A stretch of DNA of 64,000 nucleotides, taken from positions 51,370,264 to 51,434,263 of the forward strand of contig CM036621.1 in NCBI GenBank assembly GCA_020746105.1, read 5' to 3'. The notes beneath the pieces are model-generated. The model did not search any database. It was not told the origin of the DNA and saw only the letters and a program-made list of their open reading frames with translations. The DNA is from Trogon surrucura (Eukaryota > Chordata > Aves > Trogoniformes > Trogonidae). The translations under genes and the position numbers were made by a program. Of this stretch, positions 1 through 10,893 are shown piece by piece. Positions within the stretch are counted from its first letter, which is position 1, and every line of letters begins with the position of its first letter.

Positions 1-820
1 GCAGTGCATCCCAATGTCTGATCACCCTCTCCGTGAGGAAGTGCTTCCTGAGATTCAACTTAAACCTTCCCTGACGCAGTTTCAGGCCGTGCCCTCTTGT
101 CCCGTCACTGGTTGCCCGGGAGAAGAGCCCGACCCCCACCTGACTACAACCTCCCTTCAGGGAGTTGTAGAGAGTGATAAGGTCCCCCATGAGTCTCCTC
201 TTCTCCAGGCTAAACACCCCCAGCTCCCTCAGCCTCTCCTCACAGGACTTTCCCTCCAGTCCCTGTCCCAGTCTCGTTGCTCTCCTCTGGACCCGCTCCA
301 GCCCCTCAATGTCTTTCTCGCAGTGAGGGGCCCAGACCTGCACACAGGGCTCGAGGGGAGGACTCCCCAGTGCTGAGCACAGGGGCAGAATTACATCCCT
401 GCTCCTGCTGGCCACACTGTTCCTGATACAAGCCAGGATGCCATTGGCCTTCCAGGCCACCTGGGCACACTGCTGGCTCATGTTCAACCGGTTGTCAACC
501 AGCACTCCCAGGTCCCTCTTTGCCAGGCTGCTCCCCAGCCACTCCTGCCCCAGTCGGTAGCGCTGCAGTGGGTTATTGTGGCCAGAGTGTAGGACCCTGC
601 ACTCGGTCCTGTTGAACTTCATCCTGTTGGCCTCAGCCCATTGACCCAGCCTGTCCAGGTCCCTCTGCAGCATCTTCTTACCCTTCGTCAGATCAACACT
701 CCTCCCCAACTTGGTGTCATCCACGAATTTACTAAGAGTAGACTCAGTCCCACCACCCAGGACATCAGTAAAGATTTGAACAGGCCTGGGCCCAGTACTG
801 ATCCCTGGGGGACAGGGAAT
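1..820 (-). mobile_element. CR1 LINE fragment, antisense, cut by window edge
   Basis: This is a 5'-truncated CR1 non-LTR retrotransposon lying on the minus strand; its 3' end lies beyond the left edge of the window. Read on the minus strand it encodes the C-terminal half of ORF2, the endonuclease and reverse transcriptase protein that copies the element into the genome. The reverse-transcriptase catalytic box is visible as KFVDDTK at about 709-730, preceded by a GSVLGP-like block near 790-815. It is followed by typical CR1 phrases such as [19 protein letters not shown] and [10 protein letters not shown]. Small indels shift the frame, for example between the GSVLGP block and the VDDT box, so it is a dead copy. 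Similarity to CR1 stops at about 816-820, which I take as the 5' truncation point. The family assignment is very secure; the subfamily is not determined. Confidence 0.93.
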
Positions 821-1849
821 CATTCAGCCTCCCTAAAATCTTAATTGCAGGACGTGCTGTCACAGAAAAGACCTATTTCAGAAATTGGTTTCCTCTCCAA
901 GCTCTCACGGGTATATGCAGTTACCTTATTTTTGCTACAGGTTGGGTGTAACCATGTTCTGCTGCCACCCATTTTCTTCCCACCCTGTGCCGGGGGGCTG
1001 ATGCATGTGTGCAAAGTCAGTGGCATTCTCCTGGGATAAGGTGAAGAACGAATGAGTTTTGTGGGAGACGAGGAACAAGCCCAGGGCCGGGAATTAAGGA
1101 AGGGGAAGAAAGTTGCATTGGATGAAGAAAGTGCACATCAAGACTGATAAGATGTGACCGATGAACAAATTTACTAAGTGAGGAAAAAGTCTGGAAAAAC
1201 CCCAAGCCATGGGGCTGAACGCTTGTTATTTTGATAGAGAGAGACAGCCAGGGGGAAGGAGGGAAGCCAGGATTTGCCATCTGCAATCAAACCATCCAGT
1301 CTAGACTCCTGCCACAAGCAGTGGCCAGCACGAGCTGCTCCACATGAGGGGGTAAGAAGCTCCATAAAGCTTCAATATCACATCACCGTGTTCTCAATGC
1401 ACAGTCCCCAGTGACACAGACCTGCTGATTTCCATCAGAGCCAGGTGCCTAAATGCCTATGAGGATCTAGATCATCACGCTCCTTTCAGTACAAGCAGTA
1501 CATACACAAGATACCCACAAGGTGACTTTCTGGACAGAGTAAGCAACATATCTGTGTCCTTCCATGGAGTGCCATGAGAGATCTCCATTAAAAGGACAGC
1601 AGGACACAAAAAAAACACAGCAGGATATAGGAAATGCAGAGCACCAATGGAACAGAAAATTCATGCATGCATTTATGCATTCAGGTGCCTCTGATGTCTT
1701 TTCTGAGAGATACTCAGGATCCAACATATGATTTATCTTGAATTTCTCTGTATTCTTCCTTTTGCAAAGTCTTTCAACAGCACTAATGCTGCTGTTGGTT
1801 TAGGATGCCTGAAAGCATTAAGTATTAATCACAAATGAAATAAAGTAGA
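821..1849. other. Non-coding stretch, nothing recognised
   Basis: I see no gene or recognisable repeat here. Open frames of 60-90 codons occur on both strands over the same bases, which is typical of chance frames. Confidence 0.5.
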
Positions 1850-1990
1850 CTTGGAAAAGGTACAGATTTCTCCATGAGGATGATAAAAGATCTGGAGAAG
1901 CTTCAGTGCAAGGAATGACTAGAAAAGCTATGACTCTTCATCCTGAGAAAGACATTTATAAATATACGTGCAGCAGAGAGAAGGTAAGGA
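1850..1990 (+). mobile_element. Ancient CR1-type LINE remnant
   Basis: The bases read like an eroded copy of the CR1 ORF2 C-terminal region. There is a 'cttggaaaaggtacag' start, then 'atgataaaagatctggagaag', then 'gaatgactagaaaagctatg', then 'cttcatcctgagaaagac' and 'ataaatatacg'. These match in order the CR1 blocks that encode the LExVQ, RMIKGLE, YEERLKKL, LFSLEKR and YKY stretches. Indels and substitutions have destroyed the frame. It is much more diverged than the other CR1 copies in the window, so it probably belongs to an older amniote CR1 lineage. The signal fades after about 1990, although weak traces may run to 2060. The alignment was made by eye. Confidence 0.55.
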
Positions 1991-3724
1991 GAGAAAACAA
2001 TTAACCTCCACAAAGAGTTACGAGGCATCACACAGAACTCACTGGTGACAGGCTCCCTGGAAATGAATGGTGATTCTCCCCACTGTAGGGAATTACACTG
2101 TGCAGGAGGTGGTGTATGATAAAAGTTACATACATTCAAAAGCCAACTGCTGAACTTTTCTTCCACTTATTTCTCCCTGGTTTCCCAATTTTACAGCCTT
2201 TTCTGGGAAATTAATATTTTTACCATGTAAATAAATCTAGATCTAACGCAGCTTACAAGTTTTACTTGCTGTTTTAATATTGGCTTTAAATAATTGCGTG
2301 GTTTCCTGTCACTGATTTTTTAAAGATGACCCTTCCTCATCAAGTGTGATGGAATGTCACAACCCCTTGCTGAGCATTCTAATGTTTAAGAAACTCTAAG
2401 TGAAAATACACTCTATGGCATAGACTGTATTACACTGTAACTGAAAAGTGCCTATTGCACAGCCAGGCTCTAGCAAATGAACAGCTTTGTTGGTCTGATG
2501 AGTGCCTAACTGAAACACAACATTACATCCCAGGCACGTGTTCTTCCAGATTCCTCTTCTGACGCAGCAAAACCAGGCTCTGCACACTATGTCTTGCCAC
2601 TTGTGTGGGGTGGGTTCACCAGATGAAGAAAGGGGGTGCTCCTTTTCAACCCGTTCTGCAGAATCAACTTGACCACCTCGTGCTAAAAATCTACAGACAG
2701 CACACAATGATACTGAGACAATGATTGGGTTGGGGACATCAACAGGAAGATCAGCTGAGAAAAGTGTTCTGGGGTAGGTAGGGGTGAGACTGAAGAGAAA
2801 AAATGCATCAGCAGCTAGGAAGACAGATGGCCCTTCCAGACGGACCTGGTTATGTAGCCAGAGCCACCACTTTTAAGAGGTCTCCTGAGATACTATACGT
2901 AAATATTTTATAGACGAGATGCTTGAAGCTGCAACAGCGTAAGCAAAGTCTTGCATGTTTTCTCTTTCATTTAGGGCACGCAGTCTGAAACACATGCCCC
3001 ACCACTGACCTCAACTCTGACCCAGAGGGGCTGTCTGGTTGAAAACATGATTCATTCACTCTGCTAGAAGGGCTGAATGAATAGGCAGTATTCAAACTGC
3101 AGAACACTTATCACTTGGGATTCCCTCAAAATTTAGGTCTGACATGACTGGGTCAGTAACCACACGCTTTTGTTCCTAGCTCCTTGAACAGAAATGTCTC
3201 TTTGCATCCTTCAGTGGTTCCCAAAAATCAGGTCGATTTTTATGGCTTGCTAATTATTACTGCTAGACTTCTGCCGCGCTTCAGGATGAAAAGAAGTGTA
3301 TTTCTGAAAGCTCAGGGCACAAAACTTACAGAATTAATCACTGTCTATCTGACAGCAACAAAATCCAGCCTTGGCATCCACTTAAATACACACATCTGAG
3401 TAGTCCTGAACTTTATTTGTTTAGGATTGGAAAGTTGTTATCTTTTCTGCTTTTGTTGACAGAACATATTAAAGACTGCCAAAAATGTGAAAAGAGAAAA
3501 AGAACTATCTGTTAAAAACTAGATTTTATCTAGAGGTGCATCAACATAAATCACACATACAAAGCTATGTGAAATGACACTAAGGTTGCAAGGTTACACC
3601 TCAGGAGTTTGCCTATGACAGAAATGAGAGATGACTGCAGAATCATAACTGGGTCCCCTTCTGCATACGTACTAAGCTACTGCCTAGTTCAATAAACATA
3701 TTTTATATTTCCTATTCCATCTGC
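1991..3724. other. Non-coding stretch, nothing recognised
   Basis: No supported gene or named repeat. Frames of up to about 100 codons show no domain. Confidence 0.5.
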
Positions 3725-4196
3725 CTAGATTATCTCAGCCTCCACTGCACCTGCTTCCCAGTCCAGCCCAGGCATTGCCCCTGGGGGCTCCAGTCCCTCA
3801 CCCAGGGCCTGTCCATGTTTGTTGTTCAGACTATAGCTTTCACCTCTGCAGAGTTTAAAAGCTTTATCTTCCTCACACCAAGGCCCACTTTCAGATCCTC
3901 TCCTGTAGGATTCAGCCCAAGCAGTACTTCTCTCATTCCCGTTCCTCTTAACTTCCAGTTTTTCTTCCTGGACTTCTCACCCAGACCTTCCCTACAGCTC
4001 ATCTCCATCTTGTTGCTTACCCATTCTCACCTTTCCCCATGTACCCTTTATCAGAACTGTCTTTTCTGCCCTCGATTGCCTGCTTCCAACAAGTTCTTGG
4101 CCACATTTTCTAACTTTGGTTGCCTCTGCATTTGAAAGCACAGATTGTCTCCTCTCCCAAAGACCAGAACCAGCTTGCCCTTTTTTTTTTTTTTTT
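3725..4196. repeat. Pyrimidine-rich block ending in a T16 run
   Basis: The plus strand is strongly pyrimidine-biased: I count 49 purines in the 180 bases from 3901 to 4080, about 73% C+T. The block ends in 16 consecutive T (4181-4196). No protein or repeat family is recognised. The homopolymer is T at the plus-strand 3' end, so it is not the poly(A) tail of a plus-strand retrocopy, and on the minus strand it would lie at the 5' end. Confidence 0.6.
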
Positions 4197-7100
4197 CAAC
4201 ACATGGCATAAACAGGGCTGGTCAAGCTCAGGGAGGCTGAAAGCAACGGAGGCTTGAGCAAGTCTCTCCTGACATTCAGTGAGCTTTCAAAAGATGTGAC
4301 GTCCCCTCCTCAACAATGAGGATACTAAAGAACTTCACAGACAAAATCTTGAGTTAAAACAGAAAGCTTGACTTCTTCAACCCAGTTCAGGAAGGCAGCC
4401 TTGCTCCAGAAAAGGGCAGCTTGGGCCAAAACACATGTGGAAGATCAGCCTGACTACCGGAGGAAAACTGCAGCCTAAACCAGAAAAAGTTTGGCAAAGT
4501 GGAAATAGAATTAGGGTCTTCTATATAATGGCAGGTAGGAAGCCTCCTTATCTGGCAGCCTAACCTATAATACCACAATCAGCAAATGAACCGTGTGTGA
4601 AGGGATGTTCCTGTCATGCTCAGAGATGCACTAGAGGATAAGATCGCTGTACCAATAGTGATGGCAAGTGATGCTCTGGCAGCGCCGAAGACCAGAGTCT
4701 GACGGTTAGATTTGGAGCACAGAGTGTAAAGTGACCTGGAAAGACTTTTCCACTTTCAGTCAGGGGAAAGTATAAGAGTTCCCAACAAAGGCTTCTCAAA
4801 GGCTTTGCTAACCTTCTTCATCAGCAGAGAGCTGCATACCATTTGGAGCTGAGCTCTATTCCTCCCCAAATGCCTGCTGCTGCTGGAGTGGCTCTGGGGA
4901 AGAATCAGCTTGGATGCTGCAACTGCAAAGGGAATTGCTTTGAATTCTCTGAGCCTCTCTTGCTGAGGGTAATGCAGCATTCATGTCCCCTGCTGTGGAT
5001 CGCATAACCTCTGGTCCTTTCCTCTGGCACTGGCAGCACTGTATGTCTGAGCTTCAGCCACCCTGCCCATGCAGGTCCCAGCAATCCAAACTAGCACACC
5101 CTGATGGGATCTCCTTCAATCTCTTCTCTCAGCAAGCTAGTGCTAAGTAACAGGCAGCAAGATACTTGTCCCAGATCTTGTCTCAAAGCTGCAAAAGGAC
5201 CTGAACTTATTCAGTCTGAGTCCTGAACTGAGGTAGGTCCTGACCAGAACCCAAGCTGTAGCCCAAAAAGTCATACTGAGGTTCCTCAGAGCCTACAGGA
5301 CAGACCACACGCAGAACAGCAGGGCACCTTGTTCTGAAGTCCAGCTACCTCTCTTCCTCTAAAAATGTTCTGAAGTGATAAACAACCATTAATATTTCTG
5401 CATTTAGATTTAAGCCATGTGGAACAGAAGAGTCCCCACATCAAATGCTGGGGACCCCTATAAAACTGTGAAGAATGTACCCATGAAGAATCAGGCACAA
5501 ACTTGGTAAGATACAAACTAACTGCCCCTGCACCAGAGTGTCCAGCCTCATTCCTCTCTTATCACCTCTCTGGGAACAAGAGAGGATGTGCCTCAGCATA
5601 TAGCCCAAGTCTAACACCGGTCTTGGAAACACCCGTATGGCCAGTGCTAAATCCTCAGAGATGAAAATATTGGTTCAGACATGGAGACTTCCTGACCAAT
5701 TTATGGATCATAAAAGTTTCCTCCCACCCAACACACCATTTCTGCACTGTATTAGGCTGAGCTGGAATTTGGGTGTATTTTGCCAGGGTACAGTATGGAA
5801 GTATTTTCCAGCATCACTGGGTACCCTACATATATACTGTCAAGCGAAAAAAAATGATAAATCCACTTCTTAAAAAAAAACCCAACCCCACAATACTTAT
5901 ATATTATAAAAAGGAGGACTGCTGTCTTTTTAGCTGTTACCAGTTTGAAACACTATATGAGCTAGGCTGCAGCACGAACTAGAAGAATAAAACCCTAAAG
6001 CTTCTTCTTCTGAAGCACTGCTAGGATCAAACCCTACTGTGAGCATGCCAGTCAGCACAGATTTTCAGTGAGGATTTACTCTGGTGCTTTGTCAGTGTTC
6101 TCCGGGAATATTAAAAAAGTCAGGAGATTTTTCTTGAAGCAAATTTTGACTTGTCCTTCGAAGAGGCATCTCCTTTGATTCAGAAGGATTTGATGTGGGA
6201 GGATACTTCAAAACTGCAATCCTCAACGCATTTCAATTTTCATTGAATTTCTGAACATTTTAGTGGGGCTTTACTTGGTGAAATGGGAATTGTTAACATC
6301 AGGCTAATAACGACTACAATACCCACATCATTATATGTGACATAAAGCCTGTGATCAAGCACAAAAAATTACCATTTAAAAGATACAGTTGATATTTCAA
6401 ACATCAACCATTCAAATGATGTGCTGCTTTGAAGAATATATTGCACTTTACTTTGTTGTACTGCTTCCAAGGAGCATTGCTCATAACCATTTGCAGCTTC
6501 TGAAATGAGGCTGGTATTCTTCCTTTTTTTCCAGAGCAAGAAATGACTATGAGACTACATATTTTTAAATAGAAGGCTTCTTTCTATCAATACTAAAGGA
6601 ACACAAAGCTGACAGAAACTTACTGAATAATCAGTTCATATAGCTAATATTTCATTGCTGTCTTAGTTTTCTAGTATAAAAACCAACATGGCTCTATTTT
6701 CTCTGGCTCTTGACCTTTCACTGCTTTCTTTACTGGTTTACCTGTTCAGAATGCCAGGAGGTCTTAACGTGAAAGATTTCCAAAATCAATGGGAAGATTT
6801 GTGAACACTGTCCAGTGTTCTCCTTATCAGGCCAGAACAATCTTCTGTGGCAAGAAAGGCACAGACGGAGTTCACATTAGGGAGCATCAGTACTGCTTTC
6901 ACAGTGTTCTGTTCAAATTCCCAGACCAGCTCTCAGAGGTACGATGAACAGTCAGGAAAAATGCTCTGAAGACATGGCATTAAGATATTTCTCCCTCCAG
7001 CTTTTCTTCAAAATCCAGGTAAAAAAAACCAAACTCAGCACAAGTTAATTCCTAACATCCATTTTTCCATTTCAGCAATTGTTGAACAAGCAAGTTAAAA

Positions 7101-10100
7101 GACCATAAAAATGAGGGGCAGCAGCAAAGCCCAGTGCTGTAGCCATGCTGGAAAATACATGAAGACCCCTAGATAGCCCCATCTCTGCAAATCATTGTGA
7201 AGTGTTTACGCAAGGTAAAATTAGATAGGAAATGGCACAACCGGATTTTTACACACTAAACCAAATCACTAGTTCCTTTGCAGCAGAAAGTCTAAGCATC
7301 CAACATGTTCTTGAGGAGGAGGAAGAACAGAGCAGTCTGGCCTTGCTGCAAAGCAGATCAATACCTGTGTGGAAGGCCAGGGAGACAAGGAGAGCTTTCT
7401 TCCCCATAGCTGAGACGTTTCTGGCCTTTGCCAACCCCTAACTGCAGCATTCTGTCTTACTGGCAATCCTGGTATTTCTGTAAATTCTACTTTCAATACT
7501 TTTCTCAAGGTGTGGGTTTGGTCTTACTGACAGAGCCAGACATGTCAGATCAATGTGCATTAATCACCCCTGACGTACAGCTCCTGAGACAAGGTTGTAG
7601 TTCTGCAGGTAAGCTAGACAAGGACATTTGGGGTGTTACAGTGGTGTTAAATCCTACACTGTTAATCCCCTGCAGCCAGGCTCTAGTAAAAAAAAAAAAA
7701 ACAACTAAAAATAATCATCACTGAAACTTCATTTCCACATATATATAAGAGCAGGAAATAGCCAATACATTTACTCACTGTAAATCAACTTCTTTCTTAG
7801 CATCTAAGTGAGTTGTATCTTGCATTTTCTGACACCCACACAGGATTATTGACTTGCATTCCCTTGTTCACTGCATATCTGCAGGACTATAAATATATTG
7901 CAGTATAAATTCATTAAGTGAATTCATAATGTAGAAAACATCAAATGCAATTGAACATGGCAAAGCAGCAGACCATCTAGGCATCAGGCACGATTGCCTC
8001 ATTTCCATGAGTTAGCATGTTTTAACCATGAGGTGCTTTCAAGATCAATTCATTAACAGAAAGCAAAGCATTCAATTCAGATCCTCTCCAATTTCATTTT
8101 AAGCCCTTCTTGCTGCTTTTCTCTGTATCCATTTGTACATACGGATATAAACAACAACTTCATACATCGTTCCACGGTTTTCTCACGCATTTTCATGTGT
8201 TTTGATGGGGGCTCCTCTTCGCGATAGTAAATCAAAACATCTGTCAATAAAATTGCCTCTCTCAGGAATTACAAATGTGACATAACTGTGATGGCAGAAT
8301 ACATCTAAAAGAATTAAAAAACAACATAAGGAGTACATTACACATTAATTTAATGACACCTCTTTCAAAAGAAAAGACAACAATAGAACCTGGTGACAAG
8401 GATGACGAAGATTTTCTGCATTCAGCAACATCTCCTTCCATTTTACTTCCCTTGTCATCTCTGCACCAGAAACACTGAAATAACCAGCATCACTGCAGTT
8501 GTAATGACTTAACACCCACCTCAAACACATACAGAAAAAAACCCTAATTTTGTAGGCTTCAGTGCTTTTAAATTATGTTTGTTACCATGAGAACTTGATT
8601 AAAATGCCACCCACAAGCTTGCAGAAGGGGGAGGAAACAACAAAAACAACAACAAAAATATACTTTTAATCAGTGGTAGTACACTTGCTGCATTGCAGCA
8701 TTTTCATAAGCTCCACAACCTTCTGCAGTAAGAGGCAGCAGAGATGCCCAGACAGATATATTTTGCTGAATACTTTATTCTGGAAAAAATTTAGCTGACA
8801 GTATGGTTGTCATCCAGTACTATTACGCAATACTCCATTTGAGCAAGATAAAGCACACATACATGTTCCACACCATGTTAACAAGGCTTGATTTGAAAAC
8901 TAGGCAATTACGCATACATGCAAGGCGGGGGTAACTCTGACAGCCACTCAGGACAAAAATTTATTTTTGGTGATATCTGAGATAAATCAAAGCTATGAAA
9001 CACTCTAGTTTCCCTTCCATCTTACCATTTGCTAGCTTTATAAATATAGGCTGATATTTACATCTACATATTTCAGGAAATTCAAATGATAGCACTGTAC
9101 CATCCAGCCTTTTGTTTTTTAGGATTTTTTTTTGGCTTTTTAATTTACAGTCATCTTTGGATTAATGGCTATGGACACTGCACTACTGCAGTTTGACTAG
9201 GAGCCAGAGAAGAAGCACCCCAAGCCTGTAGCCACTTCAAAGCAGCTAATCATCAGTATAGTTGAATCAAGAGCCAGTAACAAACCACACGAAGCAGCTT
9301 GTTCAGTGGTGTATGTGTTAAATGCTGCAGCTATTGTGGACTATAGGAACAGCATGGAGCCAGCATTGGGCTAGGAAGGGAGGAGAGTTTCAGAGTAACT
9401 TACTAGACACTTACTCAAGGAGTCACCTCACACAGCTCTCTCTTAAAAAAGACATACCTACTCAACCACAAGAGGGAAACTACTGCTATTGTAATTAAGA
9501 GACCAGCCAGACTGTATGCTATTTAAGCACAAAGCAAATTTCCCTGTGAAAGATCAATCACCCTCTCGAGGACACTCTCCATGCAGAGCATTACACATTC
9601 TGTAGATTTCAAATGCATCAGCTCTAAGAGGAAAAATCTATCAGCCAGAGGGAGATTGCATGCACTATGCCAGAAACACTGGCTAACATTTTCTCAAGAG
9701 CAAAAGGTAAAGGGGAAAAAAACAGACCTTTAATATAACTTCAGTGGAGTAGGCAGGTCTCCCAGTTCCTCACCTGCATCTCTATACGTCATTAGTAGTT
9801 GGTCAATTCATTTTGAATGTTGCATGTAACGTGTGTTCGCAGATGTGCTTTGACCCGTCATGAGTTAAGTGTCACAGATGATAAAGCATTCTTCACCAGA
9901 AGAGGTAACAAATCCATGAATCGGAAAGCAGGTTCCCTAAAAGATGGTGCTGTCCCATCTGAACTGCTCAGCCTGCATGGGTGCATCGTGCTGCCTAGGC
10001 TGGGGGAGGCACCAACGTGCTCCAGTGACACCGGAGGCTCTCAGCCATGCTCTCACCTCAGCCCCTTCCTGCTCCCACACACATACATGACAGACTCCCA

Positions 10101-10743
10101 CAACTTCCATGCGATATACATCATCCAGGCAAAACTGGAGCAAAGCTTGGCCCTATATACACAGAAGACAACGGGCATATCATACCTGAGGGTGGAACAT
10201 GGTGCAAAGAGACTTGAGAGAAGAGGGCTGAAGTGGGACACACAGAGCAACCAGAATTTTACAGTAGCCACAGCTGAGCTCTGTACAACTTGCTTTCATC
10301 TGGGATCATGCTCTCATAGAGTTGCAAACAGGGGAAGAAGAATGTTAGGATCACCCAAACCTCCCAGTGATGAAACCCACAACTACTCTGATTTGTGTTC
10401 AAGGATAAGCCTGGTTTATTTTTCATAGACATGGATTTTCCAGGAGACTAATAAAATTGGTAATGATAAGGTACTTTAAATAAAGAGATTTCCCTTTCAT
10501 TATCTATAGACTGCTGAGACCATGATTGTCTCACCTCTTCTCTGAATTATTGTTAATTTATTATTTGCTGCCAATTTATCTTCTTCCATTAGGCATTAGC
10601 TTCATAGAACTTGCTAAAATTGATCAAGGGATGAAGAAATTAATGTACCAATTTAAATACCTTTAAGATTATCCCACTTAGAGGTTTTCTTCTTCCTACC
10701 ATTTATAGATATTCCTACAATCATGAAATCTTTTGAAAGGCAG
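4197..10743. other. Long non-coding stretch
   Basis: No exon or family-level repeat is recognised in about 6.5 kb. It holds an 18-base palindrome (6803-6820), an A14 run (7688-7701), an AAC-rich patch near 8636-8660 and a 203-codon frame at 9817-10428 without a recognisable domain. Confidence 0.5.
6803..6820. repeat. Short palindrome, 8-bp arms
   Basis: GAACACTG at 6803-6810 is followed by TC and then by the exact reverse complement CAGTGTTC at 6813-6820. The half-site spacing does not fit a glucocorticoid response element, which uses three spacer bases. No function is assigned. Confidence 0.7.
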
Positions 10744-10893
10744 ACAGTTTTATGGTTAAGGCACTGAGAAGCAAGATTGGAGTTCAGTCCAGGGCTCTGC
10801 TGTTCACCTGCTCCATGACATTGAGTTTATGAATAAATAAGCTTGTGCCTCAGTTCTCCCAGCTGTAAAACATGGATTATAATGTTCACACTG
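10744..10893 (+). mobile_element. MIR-type (CORE-SINE) fragment, sense
   Basis: This is an old tRNA-derived SINE of the MIR/CORE type, dispersed before the split of mammals and birds. The order of MIR landmarks is kept: a box-A-like 'tggttaaggcac' near 10754, a box-B-like 'ggagttcagtcc' (10779-10790) followed by 'agggctctgc', then 'ccatgacattgag' (compare MIR 'tgtgaccttgggcaag'), 'gtgcctcagttctccc' (10844-10859) and 'agctgtaaaacatggatta' (10861-10879). These cover the tRNA-related head and the conserved core. Many substitutions and an AT-rich insertion (about 10826-10840) show great age. The match is by eye but runs collinearly for about 140 bases. Confidence 0.75.

Noticed and set aside
4181-4196. 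T16 run as the poly(A) tail of a minus-strand retrocopy
   Set aside because: For a minus-strand retrocopy the tail would have to lie at the left (3') end of the copied sequence. The sequence to its right shows no recognisable gene copy.
9817-10428. 203-codon open frame on the plus strand
   Set aside because: No recognisable domain, mixed low-information composition and overlapping frames on the other strand. It looks like a chance frame.
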